Positions 46,788 to 57,254 of a stretch of 64,000 nucleotides of DNA are shown one piece after another; the stretch's first letter is position 1, and each line of letters starts with the position of its first letter. This DNA is from Pholiota molesta (taxonomy: Eukaryota > Basidiomycota > Agaricomycetes > Agaricales > Strophariaceae): the NCBI GenBank assembly GCA_014925825.1, contig JACGCK010000057.1, positions 186,001 to 250,000 on the forward strand, read 5' to 3'. Made by a program: the position numbers and the translations under genes. Under the pieces are notes generated by a model. The model had not been told where the DNA came from, did no database searches, and saw only the letters and a program-made list of their open reading frames with translations.

Positions 46788-48692
46788 CTACCACCCGGCG
46801 ATGGTATCCTCGTACCTCGCCTCTCTCAACCTTTTCGCCGTAATCAAGAACGGCTGTGGCAGCCGCAGAGCCTCTTCACTTCGACCCAACTTCTCAGGAA
46901 GGTCCAACACCATGCGTGCCAGTGCCTTCCCACTCAGCCACGCATGTACCATCCCCTCACCCGTGTAGCCTGCGCATATCCACTCGCCCGGCGGAGCAAG
47001 TCCGCGGTCCACCGTTGCTGCTGCAGGCTCCTTCCTTCTAGAAGCAGCGTACGGAACACGTCCAACCCACGGCTGGAGGTCCGCCGACATACCCAGGAGG
47101 CCCGACCAGGCTGCGCGTACACGGCCCTTTCCCCATTTTGGCTCACGCTCTTCATATAAATCTCCGGTTCGTCCATCGCTAGTCTGATCACTAGGTGAGT
47201 TGTTGTCCTTGTCCTCATCCTCAGCTTCTGCTCCCCAGTGCGCAGCAAAGAACCGCTCCAGCGCACCACCGAGATGCGCTTCATTCTCGAAAATGGAGCC
47301 GCGATCATCCGCAATGCCAATATTATAGGTGAATGAGGCTGCATCCGCCCGCCAAACATGAACTCGCCCGCTGTAGGGAGCGTGGCCTCCGTTCCTGCGT
47401 CGTCAGGTATTGGGGCGGGCAGGAGCTGGGTTAGGTATTCGAATACGGAGGTGTTCTCGATCGGGTAAAATACAAACGCGCGGTTACCAGCCCATGATTT
47501 CGACAGTCCTTTTCCTGGACGCTGCGCGGTCATGCTAGTACGGGTCGGTATTATTTTACCCCGCATCCCTGGTAATAGATGAGAGGACCAGGCGTTGGTG
47601 GCATGGATAACATGTGCAGTCCGGACTTCTCCTCGCGGCGTATGCACCACGTATCCAGTAGAAGTGGAGGTAATCGTGGTGCATGGCGTGTGGGTGAATA
47701 GTTGAAAGCTGGTGACCTCCCATGTTAAATTATAGAGCATTTTCCAATGGAATACTCACTTTGGATATCTGCTGAGAAGCTTTGACAAGATTCCAGTCAC
47801 GAATCTGTATGGATGTATCGCCCCACCCCGCCTACTGATGCATCCTACAATTGACGATACTAACTGCAGCCTCTACAAAACCCCAAAGTTTGTCACATAT
47901 CAGTCTTCCGAAGAATTGAACACATACCTCTAACCCTTGTTGATCTTCCACTACCCCAAAACCGTTCGTAAGATCAGCCGGCGCCTCTTCCAAGAATTCA
48001 TGCAGTTCATTCTTTGCCTGTGCGAATTTTTCGGGATGTCCGTATACGTCGAAGCTCTCAACCTCCCGTGCTTGTGAAGCCGACAGTAGACCCTCCGCCT
48101 GTGCAGTAGATATGAGACTGGAGATATGTGCGAGCCTAACGCAGGATTTCCTCAGCCGCGGGGGGCCATGCGCCGATTTGAGCTCCCCATATTCATTGTA
48201 CACAAGCGGCCAATATGACCACCATTTCTTACGGATAGAGATAAGACACCAATTCTGCAGTCAATTGAGCAGGCACGCACCTCCCAGTAGACCCTGAACA
48301 AGCATCCCTAGCTTCAAGCATCACAACTCTAATTCCCTTGTCTCTCCTGTTCTCCCCGCGCTCCTCTGCGTCAGCACTGCGTTCTTTGGAGTACTCGAGT
48401 AAGGCCTTCGCAATCGCTGTCCCGGTAATCCCACTCCCGATGATCACAAGTCCACTTCGTCGACTGGCAGCGCCGTAGTCTGTCCCTCACGCGCGATAGG
48501 CGAAGCTGGGACTGTCCAGTAAGGAGGGGTCGAACTACTCGAGGAACAATCGCTCGCTTGGGTAGGAACGGGTCCCGGGGAGTTTGGGGATGCCAGGTGA
48601 GCTTCAATCCGCTTTCTGAGCGCGTCATAGTCGTCAAGGCTTGAGTTTATGAGCTGCAGTACGAAGCGTATCTTTGAGACTATCCCACCCAT
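46788..48692 (-). CDS. FAD-dependent oxidoreductase, DAO family
   Basis: Amine/amino-acid oxidase-type flavoprotein (DadA/GlpD superfamily). It starts MGGIVSKIRFVLQLINSSLD, with the family leader PYWTVPASPIAREGQTTALP, then the Rossmann dinucleotide-binding motif VIIGSGITGTAIAKALLEY, RVVMLEARDACSGSTGR (second conserved C-S-G-x-T-G-R), and mid-protein YVVHTPRGEVRTAHVIHATN, AWSSHLLPGMRGKIIPTR. The C-terminus has PGEWICAGYTGEGMVHAWLS, the closing FAD-contact motif, and ends EDTIAGW-stop at 46788. A base is missing near 48449 between DEVDL and VIIGSG, and other shifts occur near 47330-47250. About four introns. Substrate unknown. The ORF at 48634-48885 overlapping its start is on the same strand in another frame and is not included. 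Confidence 0.85.
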
Positions 48693-49220
48693 GTAAAGCG
48701 TCCTGATAGAACACAAGATCGAGTGGAAGGAAAGGACGTCCAATATGATACACGTTGATGTCTTGCAAAGTGGTGATTGTGTCTAGATACAGACGTAAAT
48801 CTTGTAGGGCATGCGTCTTGGCCTCGAAGTTGATCTCAAGCTGGCAGCAGAACTGAGCTGAGCGCGCTGTAGTCAGAGTCTGCAAGTCCGAATCGACAGA
48901 AGATTGAACGATACCTGAGATATTGCTGTCTTGTATAATATGATGGAGAAGAGGTGGTAATCAACATGCCATGGGTCACGCACCTACTGCGGCCAATGTT
49001 TAGGAGAGAAATCACATAGCGGGGGTCGATCCCAACGCTGTGAACCTGCTACAGCTGCACGTTGTCTGCACGTTGTGGACTCAGATGAGTTCAGAACAAG
49101 CCATGGGATTTCGGGGACGATTTCGAACTAAAATTAGCACTGAGCAATCAGGACGCGTCCCAAAAAAAAAGGAGGACATTCAAGGACGTTTCCAAAAAAG
49201 TAAGAACAACTCCAACTAAA
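48693..49220. other. Intergenic upstream of the DAO gene
   Basis: On the minus strand 48885-48634 a frame reads ALQDLRLYLDTITTLQDINV, then YHIGRPFLPLDLVFYQDALH and GWDSLKDTLRTAAHKLKP-stop. It looks protein-like and overlaps the DAO start, but I recognise no family and see no start with an exon structure. It may be the end of another gene or a chance frame. Confidence 0.3.
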
Positions 49221-49307
49221 CTCTCTGTCTGGGAGTCGAACCCAGCTTTCGCCCGCACCAAATCGTTGAATGACAGGGGCGTGTACTAACCGATATACTA
49301 ACAAAGA
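49221..49307 (-). tRNA. tRNA-Asp (GTC) with a probable 15-nt intron
   Basis: Minus strand: acceptor TCTTTGT pairs with ACAGAGA (one G-T wobble); D arm AGTATATCGGTTAGTAC; anticodon arm CGCCC-CTGTCA..GGGCG with GTC at the anticodon; T arm CTGGGTTCGACTCCCAG. The anticodon loop is 22 nt, so about 15 nt after position 37 must be an intron. Almost identical to the tRNA at 51733 outside the intron. Confidence 0.85.
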
Positions 49308-49809
49308 GATGTAAGGAAACGATCATCTGATCTCAAAAGGCGCATTCCAAATTTGCCCCTCCTCAGCTGCCTATGTCACTACACTATCAATACACTTCGG
49401 AAAAAGCACGCAGAAAACAGCACCGTCTTTAAAAAAACGAAGGCACGGATGTATGTGTATAAAGGCCAACCCAATCTAAAAGATCTAATTAATAAAGAGG
49501 AAAAAAGAATAAGGAGGATCCTATTGTATGTGATCATCAACACATGGAAGGGAAACGGCAAAAGTCAGGCTCAAGAAATCCAAAGGTCAACCGATATCCA
49601 AGCAAAAGAAAGATTCAAAGGAAAATAGCATTACACTGACTCGGCACATCCGATCTCAGATTCCAGGTTTATTTAGTTCTCGATACCATCTCGTCTCTCT
49701 CGCGTCTCCTCCCCCTGCCTCGCGTCCGTCCAGTTTCGTCCTTTCGCCCTCCCTCTTCACCTTCCACGCGCTGAATCTACGGTTTCTATCCTCCAATCCT
49801 CATCCCCTC
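49308..49809. other. Spacer between tRNA-Asp and the cytidylyltransferase gene
   Basis: A/G-rich sequence (49380-49630) then a C/T-rich tract toward 49800. An 91-codon open frame at 49353-49628 is Lys-rich and low in complexity; no gene is supported. Confidence 0.4.
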
Positions 49810-51453
49810 TCAGCCAGCAATCGGACTCAGCCTGCCAGGGCTCGCGAGCGGGGGACTGGCGCCCGACCGCGTGGGGCTTCCACTCCTGCTCGCGCGGCGG
49901 CTCTGGCCATCATAGTCGCTCCCCTCCGCGCGCAGCTCCGCATGCCCCATCTTCGTCAGCTTCTCGTCAAAGTCGCGGTTGCGGTACCCCGACACGATGC
50001 GCTCGAGCAGCTCGGACGTCGACACGCCCGGCGTGCGCCGCGTGGGGATGAATTTGCCTGTGGGATAAATGGGAGGGGTGGGCGAGTGAGTTGCGTGCGT
50101 TCGACGCCCGAGGGGAGGGGACACGGGGATACGCACCTTGGCTCTTGACGTAGCTGTACACGTCGTCGTGGCCCGCGCTGGCGTACGCGTCTTCGTCGTG
50201 CGCGACGTAGTCGATCTCGTACTTCCGGAGGAACGCCTCGTCGATGACCCACGGCGCTTCGTCGACGACCTCGTCGACCCATCTACAGTGCCGCACGGCC
50301 TCTAACCTGCGATCGCATGTCAATTTTCGCGCATATTTTAATAAGAAGAAAAAAGGGTGCGACGCACCGCTCGGCATGGATCATGACCGTGCGCGCCTTG
50401 TGCGACCAGACCTGCTCATCGGAGTTTACGCCAACAAGGAGGTATACAGAGGGGAAGGATAGCTTGGCCTGGCGCAGTTGCAGCGCGTGTCTATTGTGGA
50501 GCAGCCGCTGTTCAGAATGAGGAATGAAGGAGGAGCAGACGCAAAAGACGCGTACCCGAAATGGAAGAGGTCATATACGCCTGTCAGGTGATTGGCGATT
50601 GTGCCGTAGTGACGGGGGGCACAAAAAAATAGAGGCAAGGGCAAGAGTACGAAGATCAGGAAAGGGGAGAGGAATCGCAGGGAGCAGGGAGGAGAGACGC
50701 ACCATCGGCATATACACGCACAGGACGATCTGTGGGCGGGGGGTTGATCTGGTATTTGCGCCAGGACTCGCCTTCGATAGCTTTGCCGACGAACGTTTGT
50801 ATGTCCTCCGGGGTCAGGGCCGCGGGGTTGAACGCTGCCCGCGACGCCTGCGCCACCGCAGGCTCTTCGGTGACGAGCAGGGGGTCGCCGCCGTGTTCAC
50901 GGGCGGCGAGATGAAAACAGGAAGCAGCGAGCCGTGGTTCATCGCGCGCATCGCTGGCGTGGCGGCGGATGGGCGATGTGAAGCTGAGCCCAGGGGCTTC
51001 GACGCTCGGGGTGGAGTCGGGTGAGTTGGGCATGTGTGCTTGGGGGAGGACGGGGGTGGTCGGCGGGGATGGGTGGGGTGCTGAGGCGTGTCTGCGCCGG
51101 CGGTGGTGCTGGACTCTATGTCGCCGTCGTAGGTGGGGGAGTCGACGCCGTCTGAGTCTGAGAGGAGGTGCTGGGCGAGATGGTGCCTGGGGCGGATGGG
51201 GGCGGTCTGTTTTGAATGGGCCGCACGGGCGACACTCCCTGCCGCGTTATCGCGATCGGGGGAGACGCGGCGGAGGCACCATCGTCCGTCAGCGGGTCGT
51301 TATCCTCCTCGGATCTGCACATCGATAAACACCAGCGCGCACAGACAGTCACGCTACTCACGCGTCGTACGCCGGCGAATCGACGGCCTTGGGGTATTTT
51401 CCAAAAGATCTCTTGCTGTGCAGCGTCCGCGTCCGCGCCGTTTCAACTGACAT
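49810..51453 (-). CDS. PCT1: CTP:phosphocholine cytidylyltransferase
   Basis: Rate-limiting enzyme of the Kennedy pathway, making CDP-choline for phosphatidylcholine on nuclear/ER membranes. The start is the Met at 51453 (MSVETARTRTLHSKRSFGKY). After a Ser/Pro-rich region: PEDIQTFVGKAIEGESWRKY, DRPVRVYADG, then GVYDLFHFG with the nucleotidyltransferase HxGH motif interrupted by an intron, and HALQLRQAKLSFPSVYLLVG, NSDEQVWSHKARTVMIHAER. Next RHCRWVDEVVDEAPWVIDEA, YEIDYVAHDEDAYASAGHDD and the CTP-binding R-T-x-G-[IV]-S-T-[ST] motif as RRTPGVSTSELLERIVSGYR, RNRDFDEKL. It ends in Ser/Pro-rich SPGRLSPIAG-stop, probably the regulatory phosphorylation tail. Order and spacing match the fungal enzyme; the catalytic exons are all visible. 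Confidence 0.92.
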
Positions 51454-51732
51454 CGTTGCGGCCAATAGCTTAGGCGTCAATCGACAAAAATACTAGCCTT
51501 ACTGTCACGTCACACCTTGGCGCAATGGATTTTCCACGCTCATCACCGCACCCAAAGGCAAAGGAGGCCCCTATGGATTCCGTCCACACACTCATCATCT
51601 TCTTCAGCACTTATTCGGCTAGAGCAAAAATCGATGACCGCCTTGAATTTCTCGTAGTCCCGTTATATTCAAAAGAGAACAAAAACATTATGCAGGCTAT
51701 CCATAAGTTTATCCCGACAAGGCTTTTCACCT

Positions 51733-51814
51733 TCTCTGTTAGTATATCGGTTAGTACACGCGCCTGTCATGCTATGGTGCGCGCGAAAGCTGGGTTCGAC
51801 TCCCAGACAGAGAG
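51733..51814 (+). tRNA. tRNA-Asp (GTC) with a probable 8-nt intron
   Basis: Acceptor TCTCTGT/ACAGAGA is perfect; D arm AGTATATCGGTTAGTAC; anticodon stem CGCGC/GCGCG around CTGTCA-TGCTATGG-T, where the extra 8 nt after A37 would be the intron; T arm CTGGGTTCGACTCCCAG; discriminator G. It faces the tRNA at 49221-49307 in inverted orientation, with the cytidylyltransferase gene between them. Confidence 0.88.
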
Positions 51815-51851
51815 TGGAGAAGACTGAGTGAACGTTTTTTTTTCGCCTTTA

Positions 51852-51881
51852 GAAAGCTGCGTTCGACTCCCAGACAGAGAG
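51852..51881 (+). repeat. Duplicated 3' part of tRNA-Asp
   Basis: Repeats GAAAGCTGCGTTCGACTCCC plus AGACAGAGAG, the variable/T-arm/acceptor end of the tRNA-Asp at 51733 with one change in the T stem, only 38 bp after it. Followed by CTCTATCGGTTAATATAATG, similar to its D-arm region, so a scrambled pseudo-tRNA. Confidence 0.7.
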
Positions 51882-52676
51882 CTCTATCGGTTAATATAAT
51901 GTTTTTATTTTGGTGACATGTTTACGCTTGGACCTCTGTTTAGAGATTTAGTCATGAACGTTGAACGCTAATGATATCATTGTTTTCCGAGGAGAAGTCG
52001 ATCTGGTGCCAGTAGTACACTGCCCAATGATTAATAATTCTTCTTTTAATTGAGATCGTAGTTTGGGTATCCGAATGATTTGGATATATCAACACGGGTA
52101 TGGCCTCCGTGTCGTGGAAAGCGTACGACAGCGTATGTACAAGATAATAGAAATTAAGCTCGAGAGAGAATTGAAAAATGATATCAATCAAAGTGATTTT
52201 TAGATGAAATACCGGAATGAAAAAAGAAATAACAACAATCAGGAGAGTGGCCTTCACTTGATGTCGGGCATAAACTAGAAAGGAAGATGAAGATGGGACA
52301 TGATAAAACGAGAGAAAACAGCAAGGCATGGTGTGAGGAAAATCTGGATGACGGTTGCAAAAGGGTAAGGGAATGATTCGAGAATTTCGAAGCTGTTCGT
52401 TATGCGGCGTTGGTTGCATCCATGCATGCGGCATGCATGAACAAAAAAAGATCATGAATGTTGGAAAATAATAAATGCAAGACGAAAATAAGCCCTGAAA
52501 TAATTTACATCGTGGATGGGTATGCAGCCACACGCCCACGGAACCTGACAACGCATACGGGGGAACTCACCCAACATGCAGCAGGTCTCAAACCAAGAAA
52601 AGAAGAACGAAAGAACGAGCCGCCGAAACACTCCCCTCCTCTTCCTCCCTTTCCGCCCTGCCCCTGCCCCTCACCC
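51882..52676. other. Intergenic
   Basis: AT-rich spacer downstream of the MAPK phosphatase gene. A long minus-strand open frame (51952-52551) is hydrophobic and Ile/Phe/His-rich with no start context or motif; judged non-coding. Confidence 0.45.
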
Positions 52677-55600
52677 TCACGCATACGCCGAACTCTCCAG
52701 CCCCGCCTTGCTCACCCTCCGCATCGGCTGTAGCGTCGTCTCATCCACAGGCGCCCGCCGCGCATGCCGATACCGCCCGCTCGCGTCCTTGATCTCCATC
52801 TCCTGCCCCGAGTCCCCGAGCACGCGCTCCTTGATCGTGCCCGCCGACAGCGGCCCGCCGTGCGTGATGCCCTCCGTGCCCACCGGCGGCAGGCTTTCGC
52901 GCACATGCGTCGCCCCGCGGCGCCCGCCCGACGCCATCGTGTACGCCTCCTGCACCGTCGCGACCGTGTGTGTGTGGCCGTGCGATGGGGCATGCGCGTC
53001 CGCAGAGACCGCGCCTGATGGCAGGGTTGAATGGGACGAATGGGACGAAGAAAGAGCGGCGTTGGATGCAGCGGAGTTGGGGGCCTGCACGCCGACAGAC
53101 TTGCCACCGAGCTCTTGTTCCTCGAAGTTCATGAGCTCAGACACGAATCCGATGTTGGAGAGATGCCTTTGCGGCGTTCAAGGACAAAGGCGTATGCTTG
53201 TGAAAGGTCCAGTGGTTTGCGTGGATGAGATACGCCATGACCGCCGTCACCGAGCGTGATTTCCCGGCTTTGCAGTGCACGTATGTAGGTGCGGAATGCA
53301 AGCGGCGTCGTCTAGTATAAATGATTCATGTAATTCGAAAGTACATATTCAGCATTAGTTCACGTATATACAGGATCAAACAACTCACCGATAAATCACA
53401 CGCCTCCCTAACACCTCTTGTTATATTCTCCTCTTCCACTGTATCCCTCATAGGTATTTTATAATATTTGAATACCTCCTTCAAGCCCAACCCATGGTCG
53501 TCATCACACTCTGCCGCGATGTTCAATATCCGTTTGATGCCCAGCGCTCGTAGCTTCTCCACATGCTCCGGATTCGTCAGCTCAGGCCCGAGGAACAAGA
53601 AGTTCGGTAGGATCGTCGACACCGCGAACATAGGGAAGGCATCCTCTGTTGTCGGTGGGTCCAGGTCTGGCCGGGCGGTAGAGGGCGATGGAGGTAGAAT
53701 GGCGAGGCGTACCGGGGTATGTGGTGGAGTGTATAGGGCGTTAGATAATTTGCGGGATCATGCGTAGGTGAAAATGGGTTGTTATTGGGGTACATCCGCG
53801 CCGACAAGGGTGGGGATGATTCGAGTACATCAGTGTAGATGAGAAGGAGATTGCGGCGGCCCGACATTGATGGAGAGTGAGGGCGGGCCAAGTGTCGCTG
53901 AACGCATTGGCCTAGTTCGCACGGAGAGTTTTGGGAGGTTGGGTTGAGGCGCTCTGCGGAGCGTGTGTCCAGCCCTTTTAGGCGAGGCACACTCGGGCGA
54001 CGAGGTGGGACAGGGCGGCGGAAGCCTATCGAAGAAGGAGGAGGGGAAGGAGAGGAGTCATCTACGCTCAGATGGTGTTGAGGCGACAGTTTCAGCGGCG
54101 CGGGGCGCGATGATGAAGTAGTGGAGGGCATCATGGGCATGGGCGAACGGGGGAGAGGCGGAGTTGGAGGGCTGGAAGACGTGGATGACGATGGCTCAAT
54201 TTCAGGGAGCTTTTTGAAGCGCAAGGCGGTTTGTGTATCAAGCTGGGAAAGACCGCTGCCCTTCCGGCTCTGAAAAGCCCGTTCGACGGAGCGGGCAGTT
54301 GTTTGTTGCAAGCGTCGACGATGCCTCTGACTCGATATCGTGTTCTGTTACAATCAGAGTTTCCAGATTGGGTCGTGTCCGGCAGATGAAAGCCCCCTTT
54401 CTAGGTAGTCGATCGTGCCATAAGTTAGCAGCGGTAATATAACAGGCATGATGGCCCACGCCGTGGCACTCAAATTATCCCTGTCCTTGATATCCATATC
54501 ATCGTCGTATATCACCACATTCCCATCCCAAGGACCCTCACCGCCATGAGAGATCCCATTGCATCTTCTCATGGTCCGTGGTGATGAACTGGCGCAGAGC
54601 ATCTAGTGATTGAAGCCCCCCAGCGGGCTTGCGACAGCGCTTGAGAATCAGTGAGGGGATGGCTATATGAATACTGTGCTGTAAATGGAAAGCCTGATGG
54701 ATGGGAAGGGGCCGTGTGTCGATGAGAAGCGGTCGTTTCGACGATATCAAACGATCATAGAGGGCTTTTGGGGAGATTGGGCGGGCAATGTTCGCGGGGA
54801 GCGGGGGCAGTGGCGAAGAAACTGGTGTGGTGCGGTATTTGCCATTAAACGGAGAGAAGAGCGGCGTGCTCGTGGAAGGTGGGAAACCGCCGCTCGTCGG
54901 CGCTGGTGAAAGGCCATTTGCTGGAGGCTTAGACGATGCCCCTAATTCGACCTCGCTTCCGGTGATGATAAGAGTTTGAAGCTCCGTACTCTGTCCTGCA
55001 GACATGAGCCCTCCTTCCAAATATTCGATAGTACCGTGTGTGAGCAAAGGAGATAGTACAGGGAGGATGGCCCACGCATATACGTTCAGATTGTCCCTGT
55101 CCTTAAGATCCATCTCGTTGTCATATATTACTGCATTCCCATCCCAGGGCCCTGCGGGTGCCATGAGTAGATCCCATTGGACCTTCCCTTGCTCAGTCGT
55201 GATGAACTGACGTAGATCATCGAGTGATTGGAGCCCTCCCATGGGTTTGCGAGAGCGCTTGAGGATAAGGGAAGGGACGATGATATGAATACTGTGCCGC
55301 AGGTGGGAGGCCTGGTAGACCGCGAGGGGCCGGGTATCGATTAGGAGGGGACGCTTAGATGATACAAGACGTTGACGGAGCGCTTTGGGAGAAATTGGAC
55401 GGGCGGTATTCCCAGGGAGCGGGGAGGCTGGCGTTGAACGGTGCTTGCCATTGAACGCAGAGAAGAGCGACGTATACGGCGTCTCTATGGGGGTGAAGTA
55501 GTTCGAAGTGGTCGACTGGGGGCTGATCGCACTCTGTGGTTGAGATATGGACCCCAGAGCAGCGGTAATACCATTGCCATTTGGTTTCGAAGACGTCGAC

Positions 55601-56049
55601 GTGGTGCCAGGTGGGGGAAATGGCAATTTGGAGATAACGGTGTCGATGTCGAGGTCGATTTTGGGGAGATTGCTGCGCGAGCGGATCGGCCTAAGGCGCA
55701 AATTGGCCTTGACGCTCTGACGCAGCTGCTGCAGCTCAGCGAGATCTTTGGTAATATCATCCGGAAGCGGCTCCTCGTCGGTCGGAGTGATCTTGTGCAG
55801 CGAGGGCCCATTGTGACTCCGGCGATTGGGTGAGGACGAGTCAGACGAATCCGTATCCGAGAGCTGGAGGGTGTCCTGAAAGTCGTCGTCGTCGTCATCA
55901 GAGAGCTGTAGAAGTTGTGGTGATGAGGCGTCGGTGTCGTCGTCGGCATCTGCGACGTGGATAGTGGGGCCCTTGTGCCTAGCGCGGGCGAGGTCGATGT
56001 TTGGAGGCCGAAAGCGCTTGGGACCGGGGGCGGGAGCATCGTCGAGCAT
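52677..56049 (-). CDS. MAP-kinase phosphatase: duplicated rhodanese-like domains plus dual-specificity phosphatase
   Basis: Dephosphorylates Thr and Tyr of MAP kinases (Msg5/MKP type). It starts MLDDAPAPGPKRFRPPNIDL, then an acidic Ser/Asp-rich region. Rhodanese-like (Cdc25/CH2) domain 1: PISPKALRQRLVSSKRPLLI, DTRPLAVYQASHLRHSIHI, GPWDGNAVIYDNEMDLKDRD. Domain 2 repeats it: PISPKALYDRLISSKRPLLI, DTRPLPIHQAFHLQHSIHI, GPWDGNVVIYDDDMDIKDRD. The active-loop Cys of true rhodaneses is absent from both, as in MKP kinase-docking domains. A Pro/Ser linker (SVPRLKGLDTRSAERLNPT) leads to the phosphatase: TILPNFLFLGPELTNPEHVE, RILNIAAECDDDHGLGLKEV, and the HCxxxxxR loop YVHCKAGKSRSVTAVMAYLI, then ERRKGIS and NIGFVSELMNFEEQELGGKS. 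It ends at 52677. One-base losses near 53205, 53157 and 54540 break the frame. Confidence 0.88.
54245..55480. repeat. Internal direct duplication (period about 617 bp) in the phosphatase gene
   Basis: Two adjacent units cover the Ser/Pro linker plus one rhodanese-like domain each. Matching points: ATATGAATACTGTGC at about 54669 and 55286; CTTGAGAATCAGTGAGGGGA and CTTGAGGATAAGGGAAGGGA at 54639 and 55257; GCCATTAAACGGAGAGAAGA and GCCATTGAACGCAGAGAAGA at 54841 and 55448. Confidence 0.85.
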
Positions 56050-57254
56050 GACGGGCAGGATCAGGAGTGTGATCGTATACTTTGCTTTCCAAGCAAACAA
56101 AAGCACAAGTTTCACAGCACAGACAACATCATCATATGCATTTATGTCTGTTCCTGATCCCGTCGTTAAGGCAATGAAGACAAGCTTATTTTAGTACATA
56201 ATCACTCGGCGAAGATCGCACAATAATGAGTTTACAATACGTACATTGAGCGAAACACAATATCCAACACATTGAAAAACTCCTTAGTGTAGACATGTTG
56301 AAGGTTGGGCAACCCACAATTCCAAAGGCGCTTATTTTTAGCGCTGGCCACCGAGATAAATGATATGTCACCGGTGGTTTATATTGCCTTCCTTCGGAAA
56401 TGGGTCGATTTCGAAATTTTAATAACTAGGCTTGATTGTTTGCATGTTCACTTGGGAGATTCTAACTCCATTCGACGAAAAAAAATGGTGTCGCGGACCG
56501 ACACCAGCTAAAATCATAACACCCATAAAACCCATACATAGGTCACTGAAAGTATTCGCCCGTCAGGAGGTACCGCTAGCGAAAATTAGAGCTTAGAAAG
56601 TTATCGTTCTAGCCTTAGCCTTGGGGATGTCACCTAGCAACGTCGCTCAGCATAGCAAGTCTAGCGATGGAGTCAATTATGCAATCCATCGAGCACTAAT
56701 GAAGGTTCTATGTGATATGGGTTTATGGTAAACTCAGCCAAGGTTCAAGCGGAATGAATGAGCAACCAATATCAAACCTGACCACCAGTGCACGGTGGCA
56801 CAAGATGGCACCATCCATGGGCCAAGCACCACCAACCTTTTTGGGTCCACAATCGAAATTAGTAATTCCTATCTCCGGATGTAGAGGCAATTGCCTTTCT
56901 TAGTAAAGTCCTAAATCGACCTTGGCAAACGCGCTTATTATGACACGCTAACGAGAAGCATAGTAGGATTGAATCAACTATAATCTACTATAACCCTTAC
57001 AAATGTGAATGATTCACCTTTAAGCCCAAAGGACATGGAGCTCCTCGCTGCAATGGAGAAATTCGTGACAACTCTTGCGGCACCGAAAGCGGTTCAAGAA
57101 ACCATCAGTCAGACAATCTAAAAGTCTCAGTGGGGCTACTAAGCAACGCAGCACAGTGATGAAATAGAAGGCGATGAATTTTTTGGGGTTTTTCGAGTCT
57201 TTTTTCTAATTCTACCTATTTTTCAGAAAATATCGCAACCAAGGATCCAGCTCA
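56050..57254. other. Long intergenic region without a supported gene
   Basis: Promoter of the phosphatase gene and downstream region of PAN3. Short frames only (for example 56712-56903); nothing recognised. Confidence 0.4.

Noticed and set aside
51952..52551. A 199-codon minus-strand open frame
   Set aside because: Composition is that of AT-rich non-coding DNA; no start context, domain or continuation.
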